From Callorhinus ursinus (lineage: Eukaryota; Chordata; Mammalia; Carnivora; Otariidae), in NCBI RefSeq assembly GCF_003265705.1, contig NW_020312775.1:331074-395073 (forward strand): a stretch of 64,000 nt of DNA. The letters run 5' to 3'. Of this stretch, positions 1-11,063 are shown piece by piece. Every line of letters starts with the position of its first letter. Within the stretch, counting starts at the first letter, position 1. A program made the position numbers and the translations under genes. The notes under the pieces were generated by a model. That model was given only the letters and a program-made list of their open reading frames with translations, was not told the DNA's origin and ran no database searches.

Positions 1-399
1 ACTCACCCAAGATCCTGTGGTTTGGCATGAGCACAGGCCTCCTGAAGTTACTCTTCTGTCCAGCAGACCTCTTATTGGCTTGTTCCCATATATGCTCTCT
101 TTTTCTGAGGCTCAGTTAGAAACTGTTCCACCAGTATCAAACTAGAAGGTAAAAGAAGGGAACAGGAAATCACCTGGAATAAAAGCAATTTATTTTCTTA
201 CCTTTCTCAAAATTCCTTGCTTAATTCATCCCACAACACAGGAATGACACCAAAACTCATGCACCAGGTAAATGTCTGTACATTTCTCTCCCTTGGCTAC
301 ATTTCTGGATACTCTCTATGAGAGATATGCTCTTTGGTTTCTTTAAGTGTCAATTCTTTTATGAGAGGGGGGAGGCAGACTGGGCAGTACTAATGTTTA

Positions 400-580
400 T
401 ACAAGTCCTACAATGTGCGAGATGTTTCTATCGGTTTTCTCCGTTTCTCCTCACCAGAGTTCTGTGAGGAATGTATTGTTATTCCCACTTTACAGATGAT
501 CAAAATAGGCCCACAGATCACTATGCTTTTCCAGAGTCACACATCGACTCAGGAGCAAGAATGAGGTTCTCTCTCTCTCA
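400..580 (-). repeat. MIR fragment
   Basis: The tail side reads 'acttacaatgtgc'-like, then 'cccactttacagatga' and a gagtcacac core, in the antisense order of a MIR SINE. The equivalent MIR in block A copy 2 is at 32180-32340. Confidence 0.6.
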
Positions 581-849
581 CTCCCCACAATATACCCATC
601 AGCTTCCCTTTGTGAGGTTGGGTTTCCAAAGCTTAAGAACTGATTGTTTTAAACTGTCCTAGAATTATGACCACATGGCTACTCAATGTGATATTGATTA
701 CAGAGATGAAACTTTGTGCCAGGAGGCCCAGGTGTACAAACCACATGGTCCAGCTGGTCTCTGAGGTGTTAAGCAAGGTCGATGTGACAGCAGAGTTGTT
801 TGCTCTTTTTGGAGGGTGACCTGAGAACAGGTTGTTGACATTTACACAG

Positions 850-1010
850 GGACTTTAATGATTGGGTACTTTATACTTTAACTTAATCCTTACAGCTACT
901 CAAGTTGCTGTTCATTGTTGACATTATTCAGATTAGGGTACAGGAGTTATGAGAAGTGAGGTAACTTTCCCCGGGGGAAATAACCTTGTAAATTAATGCT
1001 CAGGAGCTTA
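850..1010 (-). repeat. MIR fragment
   Basis: The order 'ctttatactttaacttaatcc', 'acattattcagatta', 'gaagtgaggtaact' matches an antisense MIR. Its counterpart in the second unit lies near 32640-32780. Confidence 0.5.
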
Positions 1011-1187
1011 AAACCTAGAATTACACAAAATGCCAGTGTTTTTCTGCTCTGTGATGTGGGCAAAGAGTCAATGGAGATAAGTGTATTATTTAGGATTTTG
1101 CTTTAACAATGAGCTTTTACCCCTTTTGTATTTGAATATATACATTCATATATATATGTATATGGTGGTATGTGTCTGTATATATGC

Positions 1188-1213
1188 TATATATATATAT
1201 ATATATATATATA
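1188..1213. repeat. (TA)n microsatellite
   Basis: An uninterrupted alternating TA run sits inside a longer ATATGTAT-rich stretch (about 1137-1250) that ends at the hairpin at 1243-1279. Confidence 0.9.
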
Positions 1214-1242
1214 CACTGTATATACATATATCTGTATATATC

Positions 1243-1279
1243 TGCTATACAGATGGTTTAAAACACCATCTGTATAGCA
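1243..1279. repeat. Perfect 14-bp inverted repeat (hairpin)
   Basis: Left arm 1243-1256 (tgctatacagatgg) is exactly complementary to right arm 1266-1279, with a 9-nt loop. It abuts the TA microsatellite and lies 11 bp before the target-site duplication of the next SINE. Confidence 0.85.
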
Positions 1280-1300
1280 AAATTTAAAAGGTACAAAGTA

Positions 1301-1509
1301 GGGGCACCTGGGTGGCTCAGTTGGTAAAGCGTCTGCCTTCGGCTCAGGTCATGATCCTAGGGTCCTAGGATCGAGCCCCGAGTTGGGCTCCCTGCTCAGC
1401 GGGAAGCCTGCTTCTCCCTCTCCCACTGCCCCTGCTTGTGTTCCCTCTCTCGCTGTCTCTCTCTCTGTCAAATAAATAAATAAAATCTTTAAAAAATAAA
1501 AGAATAAAA
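1301..1509 (+). mobile_element. CAN-SINE (tRNA-Lys type)
   Basis: Full-length element: head ggggcacctgggtggctcag with Pol III box-like tRNA region, a TC-rich body, and an (AAATA)n/A tail. It is flanked by the 10-bp target-site duplication gtacaaagta at 1291-1300 and 1510-1519. Chance open frames read through it on the minus strand. Confidence 0.95.
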
Positions 1510-1934
1510 GTACAAAGTATATAAAAAGCTGGGAGAAAATATTTGGAAGACACATTGTAGGTACAGGGTTAACATCGTCAATCTTTCAATCAACAGAGAA
1601 ATGAGCCAAAGATTACAACAGAGAATGCTCATTCAAAGCAACATAAATGTCCCATAAAATCCTTAAAAACATGCCCAACCATATAACTGATGAAATGCCA
1701 AATGAGCTCTCATTTGAAGTGAAACAGGTAAATATCAACACAATATGGAGAGTGATCACAAGTTTGTAAAATATATAATTTAGGATAAATATCTGTGCAT
1801 TTTATTAGGATATATACCAGAAAAAACAACAAAATATGCATCAAATAATTAATAATGAGTATCTTCTAGTTGCTGTGGGAGTCCTGGCAGAAGATTAATA
1901 TCCTGATATATTAATTCGGCTCAGTGAATAAAAT

Positions 1935-1995
1935 CCCCAAAATGTTATTTTTAACCAACTGAGCCACCCAGGCGCCCCCAAAATGTTATTTTTAA
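1935..1995 (-). mobile_element. 28-bp CAN-SINE head fragment between 20-bp direct repeats
   Basis: The 20-mer ccccaaaatgttatttttaa occurs at 1935-1954 and again at 1976-1995. Between and overlapping them, 1951-1978 is a perfect antisense copy of the first 28 bases of the SINE head. The rest of the SINE and its T tract are absent. It is either a severely deleted SINE with its target duplication, or a microhomology-templated insertion. Confidence 0.85.
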
Positions 1996-2959
1996 ATACT
2001 GGTTATGAAACACTTTTCAATAAAATAATATTGACTCTTATTCTGAAATGACTGTTTTCCTTCTTCTTTCTTATTTTAAAGTATACAATTCATATTAAGA
2101 GCGGCAATATTTAAATGTCTATAACCCTGTGCTGAGAAGGCCAGTGAACAAAACTGCCTAGGGTCAGAGCAAAAAGTCCACAATGTACACAGATGTAATG
2201 CCCCTAGAACAGTGGTCTGGATCTCAGAAGTAAGACCTGGGTACCAGTATATGTCACCTCCCTAAAGGCAGAAGGGACCGGTCACAGTCAGTAGTGTAAG
2301 TCCAGGGGGAAAAGAGGCAGATATGGGATCAGTGCAGAGGAAGGATTCTGTACCAGACACAACACATTTGCAACATAATTTACAGACATAATTAATATAC
2401 CATTAATTTCCATATAAGGAAATCTGACTAGCTGAAAGAGTCAGGTTCACATATACCAACAGATGATTCAAGGAAGAAAAATGAATGGCAATCAGACATG
2501 TGTAAAATTGCTCAACCACACCAAAAACTAAATGAAAATAAATGTAATAGAAGCATCGAGATATATAAATATGTAAACAAGGTATAGAACATCATGTAAA
2601 ACATGACCTAATTTTTGAAAAATTTCTATTTCCATAAGAACATACATACATCATATTTTAAACGGTAAACAATCCCACACAAACATATATGGGGAATATT
2701 AACAAATATATTGACTGGTTATTTTGAGGTGGGACATAGAAGTTGAAGAGGGGAGATACAAGATACTTCCTCTCACAAATGCGTATTTCTTCCGTGCTTC
2801 CAAGGACTTGGGAGAGCACGTGCACTGATTTTTAATTAACAAAATAAAAGAAAATTATGACAGCATAAGAAAACCTAGTCGTGTTTTTATTTACAAAACT
2901 AATGCTGAAAAATATATTCCTGGACATTAAATGTGTTAAATATATTACAAAATAAAAAG

Positions 2960-3370
2960 GTTACACACAGCTTTGTATTTATAACCACACACATACGTGC
3001 ATTCCTTAGTTTGAGAGAAGGGCCAAAGAAAACATCCTGTTACAGGAGTTAATATCCATGGGCTCTGCATCACCGCTTAATACTTCCTGTGCCATATAGA
3101 CCCCAGAAAGTTTTCTCCAGAGGGCTTCCACAGGGAAAGCCTTTTTTTCCCTCTCTCCCTCCTTTTCAGGCTTCTTGCTCATGAGACCAAACTGCAATTC
3201 TGGATTTGATCACCAGATGGCATGAGTCTCCAATTAAATGTTATTTTCCAAAGGGAAAAACTATTCATTTGGCAAGATGAACAAATTCTACTTTGAATGG
3301 AGGTTATGAAACAGTAATGTAAAAAAACAAAATCATGATTAATTCCTTAATTCAGCAATAAACACTTTTC
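2960..3370. repeat. Segmental-duplication block B, copy 1
   Basis: Aligns with 18632-18965: both start at 'acacacagctttttat/gtat', share 'cttcc...gaaag', 'attctggattt(g/t)atca', 'ctccaatt', then 'caaaatcatga'. The 63-codon minus-strand frame 3006-3197 is not preserved in the other copy, so it is probably not coding. Confidence 0.6.
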
Positions 3371-4023
3371 AAAGCATTCCTTCAAATCTTTGATAATGAA
3401 TTGACAATATCAAATGAGTTCATCATAAAAGTCAATGAAATTTAAAGATTAAAAGATGTATGAAAAATTAGAGGGAAATTATTCATATTTACTGCAACAC
3501 ATACTTTGTATACCAGGAGCTCTCTTGAATCAGGAAAGACATAAACAAATGAAAATGAAAAATTCATAGAAAACTATAGGAATGCAAATAAACTTATGAA
3601 AAGATATCCAACAATAAACCTACAAATAAAAGTCCTGGTAATTTTATCCTCAACTAAAAAACATAAATTGCATGATAAGGTTTGCTGCCACCCCATTCTT
3701 ACAAAAAAGTGTGTAAATCTGCTCACACATATTGTGCATCTGCACATATATTGCACATATACATTTGAGAAAAGCATCTGCAGAATGTGCTCCACACCAT
3801 TAACAAAGGATAGCTCAGCAGGATAGAGGCTGCTAGATATAAGATCATTTTATTTTCCACATATACCTGCCTATATTGTTTGATTTATTTCAATTACAAA
3901 CATACGTTAGCTTTATAACTGAGGAAAGTAAATGAGATAAATTTTGGAAAACAGGAAACAACTTGTTATGATCTGACCCCTGATTCCATATAAATCTACT
4001 GACCTCAAAAGTAATTCATAGTT

Positions 4024-4224
4024 GGGCGCCTGGGTGGCTCAGTTGGTTAAGCGACAGCCTCCGGCTCAGGTCATGATCCTGGAGTCCTGGGATCCAGTCC
4101 CACATCAGGCTCCTGCTCCGCAGGGAGTCTGCTTCTCCATCTGACCCTCCCCCCTCTCATGCGCTCTCTCTCATTCTCTCTCTCTTTCAAATAAATAAAT
4201 AAAACCTTTAAAAACAAAAACAAA
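4024..4224 (+). mobile_element. CAN-SINE
   Basis: Head gggcgcctgggtggctcag, the 'ggagtcctgggatccagtcc' body variant, TC-rich stretch and A-rich tail. The 17-bp duplication aaaagtaattcatagtt is at 4007-4023 and 4225-4241, which defines both ends. The element is absent from the paralogous position near 33690, so it inserted after the duplication. Confidence 0.95.
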
Positions 4225-4375
4225 AAAAGTAATTCATAGTTAATTGCTAAGTTAAAAAAACAAACATGAAGTATACGCCATATAATCCCAGTTATTGTTT
4301 ATAATACACCAAAGTGCAAAAGTACATGAATATGGGTGAGTACATGTGTGTCTAAAAGGATATGGCCAAAAATAG

Positions 4376-4376
<1 letters not shown>

Positions 4377-4406
<30 letters not shown>
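4377..4406. repeat. (CA)n microsatellite
   Basis: About 15 CA units at the start of block D. A CA tract sits at the same point of the paralogous copy (about 33880-33907), so the seed predates the duplication. Confidence 0.92.
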
Positions 4407-4408
<2 letters not shown>

Positions 4409-4700
4409 TACACACTCCCTCAGAGACACTCACAATGGCAGCTTTCTCTTCATGAGACAGGGGTGGAACTTCCTGTCAGAAGTTCAGAGAATCAGGTAGC
4501 ATCTGATTCTGCAGGAAGGCCTGCCTGTGCCATACAAGCCTCCAGCAAGCCCGGTTCGGTGGGTCAGACCAGAGGCCCCTCCCCAAATTCTTGCACAGCA
4601 CCTGCAGAGGTATCGAGAGATGTAGTTCTGGTTCTTACCAGCAGGTGGCGATTTTCTCAATATGCTACCTTTGTTGCGAAGGAGAAGTATCAATTTTTGC
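4407..4700. repeat. Segmental-duplication block D, copy 1 (well conserved)
   Basis: Aligns nearly gap-free with 33908-34190. Long shared words include 'acaggggtggaacttcctgt', 'tctgattctgcaggaaggcc', 'tgcctgtgccat', 'caagcctccagcaagcc' and 'gatgtagttctg'. By eye identity is well above that of the flanks. The overlapping open frames (4463-4723 plus, 4484-4693 minus) are not maintained in copy 2, so constraint, if real, is probably regulatory. It ends in a CTCF-like motif. Confidence 0.75.
4638..4651 (+). promoter_or_regulatory. CTCF-like core motif, copy 1
   Basis: ccagcaggtggcga matches 13 of 14 positions of the CTCF core (CCASYAGRKGGCRS, recalled). The paralogue at 34147-34160 also scores 13/14 with one internal change (G to A) at a degenerate position. 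Binding is inferred, not shown. Confidence 0.5.
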
Positions 4701-4765
4701 GAGAAGAGACAAAGACAATATGAAATAAATAGACCTAAATAATTTTTAATTCATATGTATATGAA

Positions 4766-4829
4766 TTTATGCATATATATATGAAAATATATATAAGAAT
4801 ATATATAGAGAGAATATATATATATATAG
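4766..4829. repeat. AT-rich microsatellite
   Basis: Imperfect (TA)n runs broken by gaaaa, agaa and gagaga. They directly follow block D copy 1; copy 2 has only ordinary AT-rich sequence here. Confidence 0.75.
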
Positions 4830-4839
4830 ACTCAAACTG

Positions 4840-4975
4840 TATGTATGATTTCATTTGTTGATAATGATTCCCAAAGCTGAGTCTCTCACAACCATTTATT
4901 TATTCAGCACACATATGTGGAACACCGGTAGCTCAAGTCCATGTGTCCATCCCACTCTTTTCTCTGATCCCAAAC
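4840..4975. repeat. Segmental-duplication block F, copy 1
   Basis: Contains 'atttgttgataatgattcccaaa' and 'tttattcagca', then a 'cccaaactctcat' word. The same order occurs at 34325-34420 and 53785-53960. The middle part resembles the end of an ancient SINE/LINE tail (tgaatgaa-type), so only the flanking words are diagnostic. Confidence 0.5.
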
Positions 4976-4999
4976 TCTCATTTCCAACTACCTACAAGA

Positions 5000-7900
5000 C
5001 TTGTTCACTTGGAGACAAATGACTACAATTCCTTTCTATATGTATGGAGTGGGTTTGTGTACGTGTATGTGTTTCTCTGCTGTTGAAGAGAAAACTAAAG
5101 AATCAGACAGGATAACTCATTAAATAATAAAAAGAAATGGCACAAATATCCTTTCCTCTTTCCAACTTCATATATTACGGTGAAAAAAAAGCACCAAAGC
5201 TCATAAATGTGTATACATTTCATATCTTTTATGTATATTTTCATATGCTCCTTATTATAGTCATGCTATTTCTTCTACATCAAAAATCCCATTTGATAGA
5301 AAAGAGAACTCTGGGACTAGCATTTTTAACATTTCTTAAAGGCTTAGTATGTGCCAGACACTTTCTATAGTTTATCTCATATTCTCCATCAAAATCCTGT
5401 TAGGCTGGAATTTTGCTATTCAGCAATATCTATTTCCTTCACTATTATTTTCCATTTATATATACACATGATGAAATATTGTATGTATGTACATGTTATA
5501 ATAAAGATACATTTAACAGTTTATGATAGCACTATATTGATGAAAGGGCTGTGGAAAAAAAACAAAAACGTTGCAGCCCAAATCTGTCACATCTCAGTAG
5601 TCACCAGTGCAGGGAGCTACCTAATGCCCAGGATCAAGTAAGCCACCAATGCCTTTTGCTTCCCCAACCCATCCCCAGCCACTCACATAACCAAAACCAT
5701 GTGATGGAGAATGGTTGGGTGGAGGGCAAGACTACCCTGAGAGACTGTAAGTATTTTCAGGGAAACAGAATGTGCTAGAATAGGCAAAGCCAGGTGCAAC
5801 CAGAGCCAATGAGGACAACTAGAGCAATTATACAGAGATAAAGGCCCTACATAGTTTTGCTGACCTAAATGTATACTGATCAAATCGGGGCACCATTGTG
5901 CTAGAAGATAATCAAATTGGATTCTCAGTTTAATGTTCAATGTAGAAGTTAATATTTTCAGTAGACAGTCTAATGCCTTTACATTGTGGACATTGACTTC
6001 TTCACTTTAAACTAACACTGTTCTCATGCTTTCTGCCAAACCACTTTTATTCCCAGTGTATGAAAATGAATTGTGTCAATGGGAGAACAAGGATGCTTTG
6101 TATTCAGCCATATTTATTTTGAGAATTTAATAGAGAGTATTCATAGTGAGACTACTTTCGTGGGGGATGGGAGTCAAACATCCTTTAAATAGGAATGAAG
6201 GCAACCTAATTTTGTTCTCAATTTGTATGGTCTTTGTTTATATTACCAACAAGCAAAAATATTGTCATTCAATCTTTCATTGGTGAGTGCATTAAAATAA
6301 AATATTTAATTTTGAGAAAAATTATTCAGTTGGACGTTATGCTTTTGTATGATTCCTGCTTAGTTTTGACAGTGAGATTTTTGAACTGGTGGGTTTTTTT
6401 CTCCAGAGTCAAATGACAAATAGGTTTCTTTCTCTGTAAACACTGTCCATGTACCAGCAGATAAAACTTTAGAAATGAGAGTAAAATGTGTCCCGGATCT
6501 TTTACATTAATATGATTTTAAAAATAGTATTCAAGGCTCAGCAAAGACTAGTGCTGACTTTCTGTATTCTAGACATCCGGTTGACATTTCCGCCTTCACT
6601 ATGTGAACTTTAACTGAGATTTGCATGAATAAAAGGTTATTTATTCCTAGTCCTTTCTCTGTAACATGGTTTATGCCTTTGATTTCCTGATCTATGAAAT
6701 ACAGATCATTACTCCTTGCCAAAAAAGAGACTGTGGTCATTATACAAGAGCTTATAAACTGAGAATCCCTGTACAATACAAGAAAGCCATATTTACACGA
6801 CTCATGGCATGTCAAAAATGAGAATCGTTCTTATTTTAGGAAGGCTCTTGGGGGGCTGGCTGTAGTGTCCCCATTTTTCTCATTGAATATTATATTTATC
6901 CGTGATAGTTCTGAAATTTTGGCAAACATTTTCATTAACCTCCATAATAACCGAAGCAATGAAAACTCTCATCTTATATATCTACTTATATATAGTTACT
7001 ATATCAACTATATCTGGATGAAGTATATAATGCCAGGTTCTTCATGTTTCTGATTTTAATTTCATTCCCTTTCTTTTTCTACTCCTGATTTTCTAACTGA
7101 ATCTCTGTTTATACAAAGATAATTGTGAAATATTAATCAAATCTGTCTTTTGATTTTAACTTACCTGGTTTTAGATGTCTTATATTCCTTCAGTTAATAT
7201 TAGTTTACAACAGAGGATAAAAATTAGTGACCTGAGGACCACAATTTTTTCCACATATTTAATTATTTAAATAATTGTCAACATCTCAAAACTGGGGTAT
7301 TTCACATATAAATACAGCTTTCTGGCTTATCTTTAAAAATGGGGTTTGGCCACATGGGGCCTACATTTTTACATTCCCTCAGGAAAACAACTGGCTGGAG
7401 CTGGTAGCAGTTTCCTCATCAGGCATTCATCATAATATTTATCACTCCCTATTCTATGACTCCACACACTGACACAGAATGTTAGTTTCTATTTTGTTGT
7501 TAATGCTATTGATTTTCTTACAGTAAAGAGAAAACTGAAATATTTCTTGCCTCCATTTAACCAAAAGTGTGGGACCAAAAGACTGAGAGTGTTGTTCATT
7601 TCAAGAAAACTGGAGGGAGAATATTCACCTGTAGAAGCAAAGGTTCTTCCCCTGATTTTTACATAGACCAACTTTCATTATTTACATTACCAATGTGGCC
7701 ACCCTAGGCTTTGAGTTTAGCCTTCCTGGAGTTAAAAGTTTTCCACGTCACATCACTAATATGCCACACAACCTTTCTGAGGAGAATATGGTATATATGC
7801 GCATTCTAAAATATTTAAACACTTAAAGGACAAGCATATTTGAAGTGACTTTTTAATGACAGATTAGAAGAATGTTTGATAGGATATAATGAACTTTCAT

Positions 7901-8390
7901 TTGCTATATTTAGTACCATCATATTTTTTTTATCAGAGAAAGGATTATATTCTTCCTCCTGGCAGGTCACAACGGGGTATTGGATACAATACGTATTAGA
8001 TAAATTCAATTCTGTGCCAAGTTGCCTCTGGCCATGATATTTCCCTCTGACCCAATGAGTGACGTTATATAGCAATAGCATTTCAATTGTGCCAGAACAC
8101 TTTCAGAGATAGACAGTGGTCTGAATTAGGAAACTCTAAGACAGGCTTTGCCTGTTTTCAGAGTGGTTTGCTTTATGCCTTTACAAGAATTGTATTGCAA
8201 ATATTCAACATAACTTTAAGTGCCTAAAATCAGGGAATGGACTTAATGGATTTGGATTTTCAGTAATAGAAGTAACTCCCACTGCTTTCTACATGTGTAA
8301 CTTTTATTTGTGAAGTATGGGAAAGCATTAACTTAACTGCTAAATGCCCTCTCTCAAAATTTCAGATATTGTATTTGTCCACATTCCATG
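5000..8390. other. AT-rich intergenic DNA, no gene recognised
   Basis: Apart from a probable MIR piece at 5335-5440, no family is recognised. Open frames here are under 100 codons, lack paralogous support and have no credible splice context. The frame at 5351-5641 and its overlaps read through AT-rich sequence. Confidence 0.6.
5335..5440 (-). repeat. MIR fragment
   Basis: Starts 'cttagtatgtgccagacac', then 'tctcat...ctccat' and 'ctgttaggc', the antisense start of a MIR. Confidence 0.45.
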
Positions 8391-8504
8391 CTGGCTCTTG
8401 TTCATATCCAGCCATTTGGTAATGTCATGAAAACAGTTTTGTTTATTCACATGTGCATTTGTTTTGGTCAATTATGCACAAATAGTATCTGCTTTGGTTT
8501 AAAA

Positions 8505-9066
8505 ATGAACATGTGGCCTGCAATTCTACTCCTAGGTATATACAGAAAAGAATTAAAGCAAGTGTTCAAACAAAAACTTACACACTAATCTTAAAAGCAA
8601 CATAATTTATAATAGCCAAAAGATGGAAATAACCCAAATGCCCATCAATGGGTGAATGGAGAAATGAAATGTGGTATATGCATATAATGGAATATTATTC
8701 ATACATTAAAAAGTACTGATACACGCTACAACATGGATGAACCTTGAAAACATTATGCTTGTGAAAGTGAAAGTGAAAGAAGCCAGACGCAAAAGGTCAC
8801 ATATTATACGATTCCATTCATACGACATGTCCAGAATAAGGGTAGCCATATAGACAGAAAGTAAAGTAGTGTTTGCTTAGGACTAGGGGAAGAATGAGGG
8901 GGTAAGAGAGTGATAGCTGAGTGGTGCAGAATTTCTATTTATGGTGATGAAAATGTTCTAAAATTGTGGTTCCATATATCTGTAAATGTACTAAAAACCA
9001 TTGAATTGTACACCTTAAATGAGAAATTGTATGGGTGTGATTGCCATCTCAATAAACTTTCACAAA
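8505..9066 (+). mobile_element. Old L1 3' end (L1M-type)
   Basis: Shows the usual sense order of an L1 end: 'caattctactcctagg', 'aaatgcccatcaatggg', 'ggaatattattca', 'acatggatgaacc', 'gaagccag', 'attccattcata', a G-rich stretch, then 'aaccattgaattgtacacct' and 'ctcaataaa'. It is 5'-truncated, so only the last part of ORF2 and the 3' UTR remain. It carries a (gtgaaa)3 expansion at 8761-8779. Confidence 0.9.
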
Positions 9067-9149
9067 AATATAAATTTTTAAAATGAACACATGAGCCCTC
9101 TGGTTTTAGTCAATGAACTTTTAATTCAAGGAGTACTTGGGTCCACCAT

Positions 9150-9420
9150 GTTTAAGTTTTCAGACTGACTCCCAGTACAACTGTAGCAGGGAAGAAATTT
9201 TTGCTTGCTTTGTTACCACTGTATCTGCTGCATCTAGAACAGTGCCAATAAATTTCTTTTTGAACACCATGGGTAATTCTCTAATATTTAAAATCAGTAT
9301 CCACCAGAAAATAAGCTTCAAGAAGGCAGGAATTTGTGACTGTTTTCTTCACTGCTGCTTCTCCTGACCTTGAACAATGCCTGGCACAAAGTGGGCACTC
9401 CACAAATATTTGTAAAATGA
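9150..9420 (+). repeat. L2 3' end
   Basis: 'aagcttcaagaaggcaggaa', 'ctgcttctcctgacc', 'aatgcctggcacaaagt' and 'aatatttgtaaaatgaatg' give the standard L2 terminal order. The 134-codon minus-strand frame at 9318-9722 partly reads this repeat backwards. Confidence 0.75.
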
Positions 9421-9429
9421 ATGTACAGC

Positions 9430-10190
9430 TTCTTCTGTTCCCAGCTCAATGCAACACTGTCTGTAACATCCAACCAGACAATAAAATAGCGGGAGAGGAA
9501 CCTAAATGAAAGAAAATGAATTGGCAATGAAAAAAACAGATCACTCAAAGCAGAAATGGCAATCAAATATTTGAAAAGTTTTTCAAGCCTCCTAAAAACT
9601 GAGGGAATTAAAGGACAGCAAAGTGGAAGGCTGATCCTGCTCTTTGCACTTGCTAACACTAAGGTTTCTGTCACCACTTCACTAAGATATTTTGTATACC
9701 TTCCACACAGACACACAAACACAACTGGAGAGACAGACTAGAGAAACAAAAGACTTCAGGCTTGATGAAAGTGGAAGTTCATTAAGGGTGGTCTATAGCT
9801 GACTGTCTTGATGGTGGGGCCTGGTTGTCGCACATATCACACATCTAGGTCCCCTCCTCTCCTCCTTACACTTGACACTCTCATTGGTGTGTGTGTGTGT
9901 GTGTGTATTTATGTGTCTGCTGTGGAATGAATCAGATCCAGGGCTTGGAAATCCACTTCAGCCAGAACCTCTCATCTCACATCTGTTCATCAGTTAAAAT
10001 TTAGTGTAGAAAAGGTCCGCACCTGATGTTCATGAGTGAGTGCTTGTACATTGTTACCTTCATTGCCGAAAGGAGGAGACAGAAAAATATTAAACTGATG
10101 TAAAAAAAGAAGTCAAAGAAGACTAGAAGATCCACCCCAAATCCGGGGCTTTTACACGGTAATTGAACTGGGGAATGAGAGGTCCAAGGA
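9430..10190. other. Intergenic, with a short (GT)n
   Basis: Nothing recognised except a GT tract at about 9888-9906. Confidence 0.6.
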
Positions 10191-10199
10191 ACTGTCCAA

Positions 10200-10600
10200 G
10201 AAGATGCAGTTAACTAATCAGAGAGAAAAGACTGGGACCTAATTATCAAAATTAAATATCCACTGCCCTACAGAGTAAGTCAGTATATCTATATCACCTG
10301 ATTTATAACCACTAGATTTACAGTTGAGGTTCCATGGTATCCTGAAAGGAACATAAAATTGGCAGTTAGGACTTTGGTTCTCATCTCTGATCATCCACTT
10401 AGTGGCTGTGTGATCCCAGACAAGATAATTCACTGAATTGTGCTCTAGTCTCTTCATCTAGGAAATGGAGGTCATAACTCCCCACACCACACGAATATAG
10501 AGGATAAAACGGACCGGCCAGACAAGGTAGCAGCCATAGTGCCTGGCATACGATAGGCACTAGGATATCCCACAGCTCCCAAGCAGGCAGAAGTCAGATG
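10200..10600. repeat. Segmental-duplication block G, copy 1
   Basis: Shares an order of words with 12850-13290 and 36370-36830: an antisense MIR piece, then 'atttacagttgagg', 'tggtatcctgaaaggaaca', 'tggcagt', 'ttctcatctctg', then a sense MIR. The middle 90 bp are not MIR and make this a duplication. Confidence 0.62.
10370..10580 (+). repeat. MIR
   Basis: 'ccacttagtggctgtgtgat', 'cttcatctaggaaatgg', 'aggataaaacgg', 'agtgcctggcatacgat', in sense MIR order. It is part of block G. Confidence 0.75.
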
Positions 10601-11063
10601 TCTTATGTCTTTACTCTTCTGCTTCTTCTCTACACCACTGTGATCCTAACTGCCTTCCCCAGCACAGCGATTAAATGCAGAAAAGACAATGATGTCCTCC
10701 AGGAGGAAAACTCCCAGGGAAAAACTAATTTAAGTATGAATTTTACTCCTCAATTCTATTGCCAATGCTATTGCTGACTTTAACATTAACCTCCAGATTG
10801 GCTACCTCCCTCTGTTCAACCCCTGTAGTCTCAGTGAATATCAGCCCTCTGCCGCTGCTAAGCAGCCTCAATGTCACAACATGCCATTGCTTCAACAACT
10901 CTCCTGACAGTTTCCTCAATTCTTTTACACCATCTTCATTTTATTCCAACCACTGCTTAAAAAACCACACACTACAAAGTACACAGTGGCATTATTTATC
11001 AAACAAAACCCTGGTAACAAGACAAGGATAAATTCCCACAAATATTATAAAGTCAGAGGTTCT

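Larger units (their letters stand above)
95..1075. repeat. Segmental-duplication block A, copy 1
   Basis: This stretch aligns by eye with 31873-32880. Shared words, in the same order, include caggaaatcac, ggaataaaag, a 'cattccacagcatagg'-like stretch, a MIR, then 'agatgaaa...gtgcca' and 'ggtgacct', then a second MIR. Shorter parts recur near 37425 and 48060. It is non-coding: the one open frame (471-662) lies in a MIR. The order of old repeats plus intervening sequence makes duplication more likely than independent insertion of one unknown repeat. Confidence 0.72.

Noticed and set aside
1301..1509. Functional tRNA-Lys gene
   Set aside because: The tRNA-like head is that of a CAN-SINE, with SINE body, tail and target duplication; same for the other copies.
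9318..9722. 134-codon minus-strand frame
   Set aside because: Overlaps an L2 end; composition of a chance frame, no start context or splice sites of note.
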